Assembly: GCF_011742555.1 (NCBI RefSeq)
Contig: NZ_JAAQQR010000001.1
Location: 682,001-746,000, forward strand
DNA length: 64,000 bases
Direction: 5' to 3'
From: Luteibacter jiangsuensis
GTDB taxonomy: Bacteria; Pseudomonadota; Gammaproteobacteria; Xanthomonadales; Rhodanobacteraceae
A program made the translations under genes and the position numbers. Under the pieces are notes generated by a model, which saw only the letters and a program-made list of their open reading frames with translations, was not told the origin of the DNA and searched no databases. Of this stretch, positions 1 to 9,322 are shown piece by piece; position 1 is the first letter of the stretch, and each line of letters opens with the position of its first letter.

Positions 1-40
1 GGCTGGACACTTGCACCCCCGCAGCACTCACGGACTGCCG

Positions 41-1416
<1,376 letters not shown>

Positions 1417-1420
<4 letters not shown>

Positions 1421-1854
1421 ACGCACCGGTGGAAACGAGCGCAGCGGAGGCCCAGGCGGCGATCGCCGAGGAATTCGCGTTCTTCGGCGACTGGACCGAG
1501 CGTTACCAGTACCTCATCGACCTGGGGCGCCAGTTGCCCCCCTTCCCGGACGAGCGCAAGACGGAAGAGAACCGTGTGCACGGCTGCCAGTCCATGGTGT
1601 GGCTGATCCCCTCCGGCGACGCCTCGCGGATGCATTTCGACGCAGCGAGCGATTCCGCGATCGTGTCGGGATTGATCGCGCTGGTGCTGCGCGTGTATTC
1701 GGATCGCTCCGCGCGGGAGATCGTGGAAACGGAGCCCGCCTTCATCCAGGAGATCGGCCTGGCGAAGCACCTCTCCCCCACCCGCTCGAACGGCCTGGCG
1801 GCGATGCTGGCGAAGTTGAAGGCATACGCCGCGGCGGCGTTGGTCGCGAAATAG
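1417..1854 (+). CDS. sufE: SufE-family cysteine desulfuration protein
   Basis: SufE-like sulfur acceptor of 145 residues that takes persulfide sulfur from a cysteine desulfurase (SufS/CsdA type) and passes it to iron-sulfur or other thio-cofactor assembly. The acceptor cysteine is C57 in the motif HGCQS, matching the C51 region of E. coli SufE, and the flanking LPPFP and [10 protein letters not shown] blocks are typical. The ATG overlaps the cysS stop by four bases. No suf operon is visible nearby, so the desulfurase partner must be encoded elsewhere. The gene is followed by a palindromic repeat and then the convergent dksA. Whether it is SufE or CsdE in function cannot be told from sequence alone. 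Confidence 0.93.
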
Positions 1855-1864
1855 CCCGACCGCC

Positions 1865-1950
1865 CTGTGTGGGAGCCGCTTCAGCGGCGATGGATGCTTG
1901 CGGCAAGTGTGCCCGCTGCCGCGGGATCGCCGCTGAAGCGGCTCCCACAG
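1865..1950. repeat. Composite three-hairpin intergenic repeat, A/A type
   Basis: An approximately 85-bp palindromic element bounded by TGTGGGAGCC and GGCTCCCACA. Inside it are a GCCGCTTCAGCGGC hairpin, a CCCGCTGCCGCGGG hairpin and a GCCGCTGAAGCGGC hairpin. It lies between the convergent sufE and dksA genes. The same element recurs at 5.6, 5.7, 14.6, 31.6, 37.5, 46.9, 52.5-53.1 and 58.9 kb. Here both outer arms are of the same 'CTTCAG' type. Confidence 0.9.
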
Positions 1951-1970
1951 TCACCAGGGACATCACGAAC

Positions 1971-1997
1971 AAAAAAGCCCCGCATCGCGGGGCTTTT
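1971..1997 (-). terminator. Rho-independent terminator of dksA
   Basis: A GC-rich hairpin (AGCCCCGCATCGCGGGGCT) is flanked by A6 on the left and T4 on the right. On the minus strand it lies 28 bases past the dksA stop with a T-run after the stem. The symmetric A and T runs mean it could also stop transcripts arriving from sufE. Confidence 0.85.
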
Positions 1998-2024
1998 CGG
2001 TTCCGGGTGCCGGGAACGGCGGGT

Positions 2025-3065
2025 TCAGTCGCCCATCTGCTTCTGCAGGTGCTCGCGGCGCTCCTGGGCATCCAGGGACAACGTGGCGATGGGGCGGGCA
2101 TCGAGACGATCGACGCCGATTTCTTCGTCGGTTTCCTCGCAGTAGCCGTACCGGCCTTCCTCGATGCGGCGCAGGGCCTTGTCGATCTTGGAAATGAGCT
2201 TGCGGTAGCGGTCGCGGGTGCGCAGTTCGAGCGAGTTTTCGGTCTCGCGCGTGGCGCGCTCGGCTTCGTCGCCCACGTCGCGGACTTCTTCGCGGAGGTT
2301 GTCCATGGTCTGGCGGGATTCTTCCACCAGTTGCTCGCGCCATTCCTTGAGCTTGTTGCGGAAATAGGCGAGGTGGCGAGGATTCATGTACTCCTCGTCG
2401 TCGCTCGGCCGGTAACCCTTGGGCAGGTCGATGATGGTGGAAGCGGGCAGCGCATAGCGGCCGTCTTCGCGCGTGATGCCGTTGTCGGCGGTATGGGAGG
2501 CAGTACTGTTCATGCTGGCTTGCGCGGACTTCTCGTTTCTGGATGGGGTGGCGCCGCCCACCGCGGACGCTGTCCGTGGTGGCGCGGTGGCGACGGCCGA
2601 TGCCGTGCGGCCCGTGGGGGACGCGGCGACGGGGGTGGCCGTTGCGGTTTTCTTCGCTGCCGGCGCCGGCGCCGGAGCAGCTGTCTTTACCGGGGCTGCG
2701 GGGGCCTTCTTCGCGGCGGCGGGCGCCGCCTTCCTGGCCACGGCCGGTGCTGCTTTGCCCGCTGCCTTCGCGATGGGTTTCGCGGCGGGCTTCGGCGCGG
2801 CAGCCTTTACCGGAGCCTTTGCAGGCGCTTTCTTGGCAGGAGCCGCCTTCGCGGGCGTCTTCGCTGCCGATTTGGCCACGGCCTTCTTCGCCGGCGCAGG
2901 GGCCGCCTTCTTCGGAGCGGCCTTGGAAGCCGCCTTCGTCGGCGACTTCGCCGGTGCCTTGGTCGTCTTCGTGACCGCTACCGTCTTGGCTTTCTTCACG
3001 TCGCCGGCTCCGCCCTTCTTGGCGGCTCCCTTGGCGGTTGCGGAACTACGAGCGTTTTTCGCCAT
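2025..3065 (-). CDS. dksA: RNA polymerase-binding protein DksA with long Lys/Ala/Pro-rich N-terminal extension
   Basis: The last 162 of 346 residues form a DksA domain that binds the RNA polymerase secondary channel and acts with ppGpp in the stringent response. Visible hallmarks are [15 protein letters not shown], the coiled-coil region and [17 protein letters not shown]. The C4 zinc finger is degenerate: only the first Cys remains, with Thr, Ser and Ala at the other positions, as in zinc-independent DksA2-type proteins. Residues 1-184 are a low-complexity Lys/Ala/Pro tail resembling histone H1 or AlgP. The ATG at 3065 is preferred over the in-frame GTG at 3074, since GAGG lies 8 bases upstream of it. 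An internal ATG at 2513 (MNSTASH) would give a plain 162-residue DksA, but no good ribosome site is seen there. Confidence 0.93.
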   Translation of the reverse strand: MAKNARSSATAKGAAKKGGAGDVKKAKTVAVTKTTKAPAKSPTKAASKAAPKKAAPAPAKKAVAKSAAKTPAKAAPAKKAPAKAPVKAAAPKPAAKPIAKAAGKAAPAVARKAAPAAAKKAPAAPVKTAAPAPAPAAKKTATATPVAASPTGRTASAVATAPPRTASAVGGATPSRNEKSAQASMNSTASHTADNGITREDGRYALPASTIIDLPKGYRPSDDEEYMNPRHLAYFRNKLKEWREQLVEESRQTMDNLREEVRDVGDEAERATRETENSLELRTRDRYRKLISKIDKALRRIEEGRYGYCEETDEEIGVDRLDARPIATLSLDAQERREHLQKQMGD

Positions 3066-3097
3066 TTCCTTCACCTCGGTGGCCGTGGCGGCGGGGT

Positions 3098-3126
3098 GTT
3101 ATAGCCCAGATGCGTTACCCCAGCAA
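3098..3126 (-). promoter_or_regulatory. Predicted sigma70-type promoter for dksA
   Basis: On the minus strand a -35-like TTGCTG (3121-3126) and a -10-like TATAAC (3098-3103) are separated by 17 bases and lie about 33 bases upstream of the dksA ATG. This is a good but not perfect consensus match. Confidence 0.5.
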
Positions 3127-3180
3127 CCTATCTTCTGGGATACTGTCTGCTGGCCTGCACCGGTCGATACCGGACACATA

Positions 3181-3441
3181 GTGACCCGCCTCCTCCTATT
3201 CCTGCTGTCCCTCTACAAGCGGTGGCTGAGCCCGATGCTCGGGGCGCGCTGCCGCTTCCATCCATCCTGTTCCGATTATGCACGGGTTGCCATAGCGCGC
3301 TTCGGGCCCGCGCGCGGCGGCATCCTCGCTGCGTGGCGCATCCTGCGCTGCCAGCCGCTGTGCGAGGGCGGTCTCGATCCCGTGCCGGAACACTTCGTAC
3401 TGCGCCGCTGCGGCGCCCAAGGAGTACATACCCATGACTGA
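3181..3441 (+). CDS. yidD: Membrane protein insertion efficiency factor YidD
   Basis: A small (86-residue) YidD-family protein, thought to help YidC-dependent insertion of inner-membrane proteins. The hallmark block [11 protein letters not shown] is present together with the conserved [11 protein letters not shown]-terminus and the [13 protein letters not shown] region. A GTG start at 3181 is chosen because the conserved family begins at [14 protein letters not shown]; no strong ribosome site is visible. It is unusual in not neighbouring rpmH, rnpA and yidC. Instead its 3' end overlaps the dihydroorotase start by eight bases. Confidence 0.9.
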   Translation: MTRLLLFLLSLYKRWLSPMLGARCRFHPSCSDYARVAIARFGPARGGILAAWRILRCQPLCEGGLDPVPEHFVLRRCGAQGVHTHD

Positions 3442-4774
3442 CGCCTGGCTCATCCAGAACGCGGAACTGATCAACGAAGGCCGACGCTTCATCGCGGACG
3501 TCCGCGTGCGCGACGGAAAAATCGAAACGATCTCGCAGGGGCTGGAAAGAAACCGTGACGAACAGGTTATCGATGCCACGGGTCTCTGGCTGATGCCCGG
3601 CATGATCGACGACCAGGTGCACTTCCGCGAACCCGGCCTCACCCAGAAAGCCGACATCGCGCACGAATCGCGCGCCTGTGCCGCCGGCGGCATCACCAGC
3701 TTCATGGAAATGCCGAACACGAAGCCGCCCGCGCTCGACCGCGAATCGCTGGAAGCGAAGTACACCCGGGCAGCGGAAACCTCGGTGGTGAACTACGCCT
3801 TCTACCTCGGTGCCAGCAACGACAACCTCGAGGCCATCCGTGCGCTCGACCCGAAGAGCGCGCCCGGCATCAAGGTGTTCATGGGTGCATCCACGGGCAA
3901 CATGCTGGTGGACAATCCGGAAACGCTCGACCACATCTTCCGCGACGCGCCCACGCCCATCATCACGCACTGCGAAGACACGCCGATGATCGACGCCAAC
4001 CTCGCCAAGGCGCACGAGAAGTACGGCGAGGACATTCCCGCCTGGGAACATCCGCACATCCGGTCGCGCGAAGCCTGCATCAAGTCGACGCGTCTCGCGA
4101 TATCTCTGGCGAAGAAACACAACACCCGGCTCCACGTCCTGCACATCTCCACCGCCGACGAACTGGCCCTGTTCGAGCCGGGCCCGATCGAAGGCAAGCG
4201 GATCACGGCCGAAACCTGCGTGCACTTCCTGCATTTCGGCGGCAAGGCCGATTACGACGAGAAGGGTTTTCTCATCAAGTGCAACCCGGCAATCAAGGAC
4301 GAAGCCGACCGGGAGGCGATCACGAAGGCGTTGGCCGAAGGCCGTCTCGACGTGCTCGCCACCGATCATGCGCCGCACCTGCTCGAAGAAAAGGAGCAGA
4401 AGTACGACAAGGCACCCTCCGGCCTTCCCCTCGTGCAGTTCGCCCTGCAGGCGGCGCTCGAGCGGGTGTTCGAAGGCAAGCTCACGCTCGAACGCGTGGT
4501 CGAAACCGTATGCCACGCGCCGGCGAAGCTGTTCGACGTGGCGAACCGTGGCTTCCTCCGCGAAGGCTATGCCGCCGACCTCGTCCTGGTGGACCCGAAG
4601 CGCAAGCACACCGTCACTCGCGACGAGGTGCTGTCCAAATGTGGGTGGTCGCCGTTCGAAGGCACCACGTTCAGCAGCAGCATTGCATCGACCTTCGTCA
4701 ACGGACGCCGCGTGTTCGACGGCACGACGGTGGACGACACGGTTCGCGGCCAGCGGTTGGCCTTCGATCGATGA
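3434..4774 (+). CDS. pyrC: Dihydroorotase (class I amidohydrolase)
   Basis: A 446-residue amidohydrolase-fold enzyme predicted to cyclise N-carbamoyl-aspartate to dihydroorotate in de novo pyrimidine synthesis. Evidence: the HFREPG block at 63-68, the carboxylated-lysine region [13 protein letters not shown], metal-ligand His in [10 protein letters not shown], and the catalytic Asp in [12 protein letters not shown]. The usual first His of the HxH metal motif is Gln here (DDQVHFRE), so the metal site is atypical. I recall this variant from a subgroup of annotated dihydroorotases, and allantoinase or another cyclic amidohydrolase remains possible. It overlaps yidD upstream, and its stop overlaps the next start (ATGA). 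Confidence 0.85.
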   Translation: MTDAWLIQNAELINEGRRFIADVRVRDGKIETISQGLERNRDEQVIDATGLWLMPGMIDDQVHFREPGLTQKADIAHESRACAAGGITSFMEMPNTKPPALDRESLEAKYTRAAETSVVNYAFYLGASNDNLEAIRALDPKSAPGIKVFMGASTGNMLVDNPETLDHIFRDAPTPIITHCEDTPMIDANLAKAHEKYGEDIPAWEHPHIRSREACIKSTRLAISLAKKHNTRLHVLHISTADELALFEPGPIEGKRITAETCVHFLHFGGKADYDEKGFLIKCNPAIKDEADREAITKALAEGRLDVLATDHAPHLLEEKEQKYDKAPSGLPLVQFALQAALERVFEGKLTLERVVETVCHAPAKLFDVANRGFLREGYAADLVLVDPKRKHTVTRDEVLSKCGWSPFEGTTFSSSIASTFVNGRRVFDGTTVDDTVRGQRLAFDR

Positions 4775-5562
4775 GGACATTCTCAAGCGCGCTCGCCGCG
4801 CTCCTGTTGTCCGCTTCCGCCCTCGCCAGCACCGCCCCGCTGCCTGAAAGCGTCTCCCAGGGCGCGCTGGTGGTCGGGCACGCCACGCCCGGCCAACATG
4901 TGACCGTGGCAGGCAAACCGGTGCGCGTGGGCTCCGACGGCGTGTTCGTCTTCGGCGTCGGAAGGGACGAGCAAGGCCCCGTCGACGTCGCCATCGGCAG
5001 CGATCGTCGGCGTCTGGTCGTCACCCCGCGCGACTGGCCGGTGGAGCGGGTGAACGGCGTACCGCCGAAAACCGTGAACCCGCCGCCGGCCATCGCCGCC
5101 CGCATCGCGCGCGAGCAGGCCGAAGTCGTCGCCGCGCGCGGTCGGGACGACGCACGGGAAGATTTCGCGAAAGGGTTCATCTGGCCGGTGACAGGCCGCA
5201 TCAGCGGCCGCTTCGGCAACCAGCGCATCTACAACGGCGATCCCAAGGCACCGCATTCGGGCATGGACATCGCCGTGCCCGAGGGCACACCGGTGAAGGC
5301 GCCGGCGGCCGGCGTGGTCACCTTCGCCAAACCCGACCTCTACCTCACCGGCGGCACGCTGCTGCTCGACCACGGATTCGGCCTGTCGTCGAACTTCCTG
5401 CACCTCTCGCGGATCGACGTGAAGGTGGGCCAGCGCGTTCGTCAGGGCCAGGTAATCGGAGCGGCGGGCATGACCGGGCGGGCCACGGGGCCCCACGTGC
5501 ACTGGGGGTTCAACTGGTTCGACGTGCGGCTCGACCCGCTGCTGCTGCCGGGAATTCGATAG
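4771..5562 (+). CDS. M23-family peptidoglycan endopeptidase (LytM domain)
   Basis: A 263-residue exported murein hydrolase or hydrolase-like protein. An N-terminal signal peptide (roughly residues 1-19, ending SASALA) is followed by a beta-rich linker domain. The C-terminal LytM domain carries the zinc motifs HSGMD (HxxxD) and HVHW (HxH), so it should be catalytically competent, cutting peptide cross-links in the periplasm. The start is the ATG overlapping the dihydroorotase stop. The family includes NlpD/EnvC-type activators, but the intact metal ligands favour an active peptidase. Confidence 0.9.
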   Translation: MRTFSSALAALLLSASALASTAPLPESVSQGALVVGHATPGQHVTVAGKPVRVGSDGVFVFGVGRDEQGPVDVAIGSDRRRLVVTPRDWPVERVNGVPPKTVNPPPAIAARIAREQAEVVAARGRDDAREDFAKGFIWPVTGRISGRFGNQRIYNGDPKAPHSGMDIAVPEGTPVKAPAAGVVTFAKPDLYLTGGTLLLDHGFGLSSNFLHLSRIDVKVGQRVRQGQVIGAAGMTGRATGPHVHWGFNWFDVRLDPLLLPGIR

Positions 5563-5570
5563 AACACCTT

Positions 5571-5634
5571 ATGTGAGTGCTCGCGGCAAGACTGCCCGCT
5601 GCCGCGGGATCGCCGGCGAAGCCGGCTCCCACAG
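5571..5634. repeat. 5'-truncated composite intergenic repeat
   Basis: Only the right part of the composite repeat is present: the CCCGCTGCCGCGGG hairpin, then GCCGGCGAAGCCGGC and the terminal GGCTCCCACA. The left TGTGGGAGCC arm is lost. It sits directly after the M23 peptidase stop. Confidence 0.8.
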
Positions 5635-5695
5635 AAGGCCCTCATCAACAGAAAGCCTCGCTCACAAGGCCTCGTCGCGTGGGGCAAGCGAGCTC

Positions 5696-5781
5696 TGTGT
5701 GGGAGCCGCTTCAGCGGCGATGGGTGCTCGCGACGACCTAGCCCGCTGCCGCGGGATCGCCGGCATAGCCGGCTCCCACAG
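5696..5781. repeat. Composite intergenic repeat, A/B orientation
   Basis: A full-length copy with TGTGGGAGCC/GGCTCCCACA ends, a left CTTCAG-type arm and a right GCCGGCATAGCCGGC arm. It lies between the convergent M23 peptidase and folE2. The 226 bases from 5563 to 5788 hold two repeat copies and no gene. Confidence 0.9.
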
Positions 5782-5788
5782 TGGCCTT

Positions 5789-6712
5789 TCAGCGGACCTT
5801 GGATGCGAAGGCCACCGCGTCGTGCGGATGCAGGCTTTCGTGGTGCGCCACCCGCAGGTGGAAGTCGGCGATGTTCGGATCGCTCGACAACGCTTTCTGG
5901 ATACGCCGGGCCGCGTCTTCGCAGAACATGAGGTTCTGTCCGTTGGCGAGGGCGAATGCCTGCTCGTCGGCGCGCTTCACGGCCGTCTGCACGGGCGTGC
6001 CGAGGGCCGCTTCCACGTTGTCGATCATGCCGATCAGCGGAAAGACCCCGTCGCCCGCCGGCCGCACGCGAATGGTGGCCGTGCTGCGCTGGGCATGCGG
6101 CGTGGCCACGATGCCCTGCTCCGTGCCCAGCCAGGCCAGGATCGTCTCGCGATCCAGCGGCTGGTCGGCAGCGAATGTTTTCGCGAAATTGTCCTGGATC
6201 AGCTGACGGGACAGCGCAGCCGAGGCGGGACAGGTGGACGAATACACCACGTCGGTGGTGATCTCGATGCGGAACTGGCTGCCGGTGAGCGTGGCGTCGA
6301 TCGTGATCGGATAGGCGCGCCAGCCGCTGTTGTCGCTGCGCAGCGAGCGGCGCCGCACCAGGTGTTCGAAACCGACGGTGAGGCGCGCGTGGTCCGACAG
6401 GCCGTCGTGCGACGCGAGGAACGATTCGAGCAGTGCCCTGATGCCTGCCGAGGTCAGCGGGCCCGACGACAGCGCTTCGGACACCAGCAGGTAGAGCCGC
6501 GACATGTGGATGCCGCGCGCCTCTGGCTTCGTCAGGTTCACGAAGGCGCCCACGCGGGCGCCGGTGGAGCGCACGTCGCCGTCGCCGGCGTCGAACGCCA
6601 CGGGCATTTCCATGCCATCCATGCCCACCCAGTCGAGGGTGCCGATGGCCAGGGCGTGCTCCTGCGAGGCGACATCGGGCAGCAGGCGGGTGGGAGAGTC
6701 GTGGATGTACAT
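5789..6712 (-). CDS. folE2: GTP cyclohydrolase I, FolE2 type
   Basis: A 307-residue type IB GTP cyclohydrolase that makes 7,8-dihydroneopterin triphosphate from GTP, the first step of folate (and queuosine) synthesis. It is the metal-promiscuous alternative to zinc-dependent FolE. Support: the active-site Cys block YSSTCPASAALSRQ, the HPHDAV element near the C-terminus and the conserved VNLTKPEARGIHMSRLY region. In several bacteria folE2 is induced by zinc limitation through Zur; no convincing Zur site was recognised in the 75 bases upstream. An AAGGA lies 11 bases before the ATG. Confidence 0.94.
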   Translation of the reverse strand: MYIHDSPTRLLPDVASQEHALAIGTLDWVGMDGMEMPVAFDAGDGDVRSTGARVGAFVNLTKPEARGIHMSRLYLLVSEALSSGPLTSAGIRALLESFLASHDGLSDHARLTVGFEHLVRRRSLRSDNSGWRAYPITIDATLTGSQFRIEITTDVVYSSTCPASAALSRQLIQDNFAKTFAADQPLDRETILAWLGTEQGIVATPHAQRSTATIRVRPAGDGVFPLIGMIDNVEAALGTPVQTAVKRADEQAFALANGQNLMFCEDAARRIQKALSSDPNIADFHLRVAHHESLHPHDAVAFASKVR

Positions 6713-6814
6713 CGGGGAAAGGATCCTTAGGGACGTGCCATTGACCGGCTTACCGTGACCGACATGGGGTATCGGTGGAACGGGCTCAATGCTTAGTGCC
6801 GGGAAACGGTGCGT

Positions 6815-7651
6815 TCAGCCAAATCGACCTGCATGCCGGGCCGAAAGCCAGGCGCGGATCGCCGTCATGGGCCCGGAGCGGGACTGCCGGCGATGCAACT
6901 CCGTGAAAGGTTCCCCCGCCCTGGCGGCCGCGGCGGCCGTGGCCAGCGCCGTGCGCCCCTCCAGGCCGCGGAAGGTGCTCAGGGGCTCGCCGAGCGCCAG
7001 CGCGCCCCGCAGACCGCCCGCCAGCTCCCCCAGCTGTTCGCGCAGGGCCTCGCGACGGGCCGGAGAATCCTCCTTCAGCTGCCCGCGCGCCAGGGCATGG
7101 CGGGCCAGCCGGGCCATCGGCAGCGGCAGGCGCTCGCGCTCCGCATCGAGTTCCAGGCGCGACAGCGCGAAGACGAGGTGCGAGAGCGTGGCGATGCGTG
7201 CGGCGGATTCCGTCGGCGCGGACTCGCCGAACCACCACGCGTTCTCCAGTTCGGCCATGGCACCGTGCAGGCCCCTGGAAGCGGCGACCTGGGACGCGAA
7301 GTCGGACGCGGTGCCCTCCTCCAGCTGAGCCATGGCCGCGAGCACCGGGGCGAGCCACAGGGCACCCGGAAGTGCGCGTGCCCTTTCGCCGGCGAACAGC
7401 ACCTTCGTGAGCGGGTGCCTGCCGCCGCTCGCCGGGGCTCCGGCGAGTTCCTCCGCCCACCATTGCAGCTTGGCCGCGGCGACCTGTGGCTCGCGAATGC
7501 CGTAAGCCGACGCCACGATCTCCTGTTCCAGCGCGGCCAACGCGACGCGCTGGTCGCGCACGCTTTCGTCGACGAAGCCAAGCGCGACCCGCTGCTGCGG
7601 CTGTACCGCCAGCCATTTGTCCACGAAACCCTGGGTGGCACCGTCGGTCAC
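6815..7651 (-). CDS. Squalene/phytoene synthase family protein
   Basis: A 278-residue all-helical protein resembling the squalene/phytoene synthase superfamily, supported mainly by the AAKLQWWAEEL block followed by HPLTKVL. The paired DxxxD prenyl-diphosphate motifs are not evident, so it may be a non-catalytic or divergent member (similar to the NDUFAF6-like branch) and not a true carotenoid or hopanoid enzyme. It is the last gene of an overlapped operon and its GTG start overlaps the phosphatase stop by four bases (GTGA). Position next to ubiG suggests a link to isoprenoid quinones, but that is inference. Confidence 0.75.
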   Translation of the reverse strand: MTDGATQGFVDKWLAVQPQQRVALGFVDESVRDQRVALAALEQEIVASAYGIREPQVAAAKLQWWAEELAGAPASGGRHPLTKVLFAGERARALPGALWLAPVLAAMAQLEEGTASDFASQVAASRGLHGAMAELENAWWFGESAPTESAARIATLSHLVFALSRLELDAERERLPLPMARLARHALARGQLKEDSPARREALREQLGELAGGLRGALALGEPLSTFRGLEGRTALATAAAAARAGEPFTELHRRQSRSGPMTAIRAWLSARHAGRFG

Positions 7652-8328
7652 GCCGGAACCTCGCCCACGCCCAGCAGGGCGGCCAGTTCGTCGGCCGTGT
7701 CGAGAACCGCATCGGCGCCCCAGCTGTCGGGATCGCCGCCATCCAGGTAACCCCAGCGAACCGCCACGGTGAACATGCCCGCCGCATTGCCGGCGAGGAT
7801 GTCGCGGCGGTCGTCGCCCACGAAAACCGAGCGCGACGGATCGCACCCCGCCAGCGCGCAAGCGTGCAGTACGGGCGCCGGGTCCGGCTTCTTCACCGGC
7901 AGCGTATCGCCGGAGACCACCGCGGCGGGCTTCCAGTGCGGCATCGCCTGCGGCAGCAAGGCGTCGGTGAGAAATCCCGGTTTGTTGGTGACGATGCCCC
8001 AGCGGATGCCTGCGGCCTCGAGCCCGGCCAGCATCGCCTCGACGCCTTCGAAGGGCACGGTTCCCTCGGCCATGGCTGCCTCGTAGATGGCGAGGTAGCG
8101 CGGCACCAGCTTCAGGATGTCGTCGGCGTTCGCTCCCGGAAAACCGCTGCCGATGATGGCCCGCGATCCACGCGAGACCACGGGGCGCACGCGCTCGTAT
8201 GCCGGAGGCTCGACGCCCTGCTCTGCGCACAGTACGCGCAGCGCCGCATAGAGGTCCTGCGCGCTGTCCAGAAGCGTGCCGTCGAGATCGAAGAACGCGC
8301 CTTCCGGCTTGAACGGCAGACCGCTCAT
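7648..8328 (-). CDS. gph: HAD-family phosphatase (phosphoglycolate phosphatase or MupP-like)
   Basis: A 226-residue haloacid-dehalogenase hydrolase. The nucleophile motif FFDLDGTLLDS is at residues 12-22, followed by motif II IVTNKP, the Lys region LPVKKPDP and motif IV FVGDDRRDI. Such proteins are usually annotated Gph (2-phosphoglycolate phosphatase). However, in Pseudomonas the homologue directly downstream of ubiG is MupP, the N-acetylmuramate-6-phosphate phosphatase of cell-wall recycling, and the same position here makes MupP a real alternative. The start overlaps the ubiG stop (ATGA), and its own stop overlaps the next gene. Confidence 0.85.
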   Translation of the reverse strand: MSGLPFKPEGAFFDLDGTLLDSAQDLYAALRVLCAEQGVEPPAYERVRPVVSRGSRAIIGSGFPGANADDILKLVPRYLAIYEAAMAEGTVPFEGVEAMLAGLEAAGIRWGIVTNKPGFLTDALLPQAMPHWKPAAVVSGDTLPVKKPDPAPVLHACALAGCDPSRSVFVGDDRRDILAGNAAGMFTVAVRWGYLDGGDPDSWGADAVLDTADELAALLGVGEVPA

Positions 8329-9032
8329 GCCGCCTTCCTCGCCGAGAGCACGTAGTTCACCGAGGTGTTCGGCGACAGCGACGCGTTGCGCGTGAGCGGA
8401 TTGTAAGCCAGGCCTTGCAGATCTTCGAGTTCCAGCCCGAAACGACGCAGCATCGCCGCCACCTCGGAAGGCTTCAGGAACTGCGCGTAATGGTGCGTGC
8501 CGCGCGGCAGCAGGCGCATGAGGTATTCCGCGCCCACGATGGCGGCACCGAATGCGGCGGGCGTGCGGTTCAGCGTGGAAAGGAACAGCTGCCCGCCCGG
8601 CTTGAGCATGGCCGAGAGGTCGCGTACGAGGGCCAGCGGATCGGGCACATGCTCGATCATCTCCATGCAGCAGACGACGTCGAAGGAGCCGGCCTCGGCT
8701 TCCGCGAGTTCCGTCGACGACTGCACGCGGTAATCCACCTGCAGGTTCGATTCGAAGAGGTGCAGCTTCGCGATCTGGATCAGCTTCTCGCCGAGGTCGA
8801 TCGCCGTGACGTTCGCTCCCGCGCGCGCCAGCGCTTCGCTGAGCAGGCCGCCGCCGCAGCCCACGTCCACCACCTTCCTGCCACGCAGTTCGGCGTGGCC
8901 GGCAATGTACGCGGCGCGTACCGGGTTCAGGTCGTGCAGCGGACGCGATTCGCCGTCCGGATCCCACCAGCGTGCGGCGAGCTTCTCGAAGCGGGCGATT
9001 TCCTCCGCGCTGACATTCGACTGGTTCTGCAT
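8325..9032 (-). CDS. ubiG: Ubiquinone biosynthesis O-methyltransferase UbiG
   Basis: A 235-residue SAM-dependent methyltransferase carrying out both O-methylations of ubiquinone synthesis. The SAM motif VDVGCGGGLLSEALA is followed by the acidic VTAIDL and the UbiG-typical CMEMIEHVPDP block. The N-terminus (FEKLAARWWDPDGESRPLHDLNPVR) is diagnostic. ATG 9032 is followed immediately by MQNQSNVS. It sits five bases after the YciI-like gene and overlaps the phosphatase gene downstream, indicating one transcript. Confidence 0.95.
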   Translation of the reverse strand: MQNQSNVSAEEIARFEKLAARWWDPDGESRPLHDLNPVRAAYIAGHAELRGRKVVDVGCGGGLLSEALARAGANVTAIDLGEKLIQIAKLHLFESNLQVDYRVQSSTELAEAEAGSFDVVCCMEMIEHVPDPLALVRDLSAMLKPGGQLFLSTLNRTPAAFGAAIVGAEYLMRLLPRGTHHYAQFLKPSEVAAMLRRFGLELEDLQGLAYNPLTRNASLSPNTSVNYVLSARKAA

Positions 9033-9037
9033 GATGG

Positions 9038-9322
9038 TCAGTCCTTTCTGCCTGGACGGCGCACGCGCCACTCGTGCACCGTGAGGGTGGACGAGCCGGT
9101 GATATGCAGCGGGTCGCTGTGCGCAAGCTGCGTGGCGGTGGCGAGATCCGTGGCGCGCAGGATGTAGGCACCACCGGTGCCGTCCGTGAACGGCCCCGTG
9201 AGTTCGAGCAGATCCTGTTCGATCAGGTCTTCCAGGAAGGCCTTGTGGCTCTCGCCGGCCTCCGGCTGGAAGTCGGGCGTGCGCATGGCAAGCACGAGGT
9301 AGAGATGCAAGGGTTCGTTCAT
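9038..9322 (-). CDS. YciI-like family protein
   Basis: A 94-residue ferredoxin-fold YciI-family protein, supported by the pattern HKAFLEDLIEQ, GPFTDGTGGAYIL and DLATATQLAHSDPLH. Members are small enzymes or accessory proteins of mostly unknown role. Its ATG overlaps the stop of the MTA/SAH deaminase gene, and ubiG follows after five bases, so it belongs to the same operon. No specific reaction can be assigned. Confidence 0.85.
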   Translation of the reverse strand: MNEPLHLYLVLAMRTPDFQPEAGESHKAFLEDLIEQDLLELTGPFTDGTGGAYILRATDLATATQLAHSDPLHITGSSTLTVHEWRVRRPGRKD

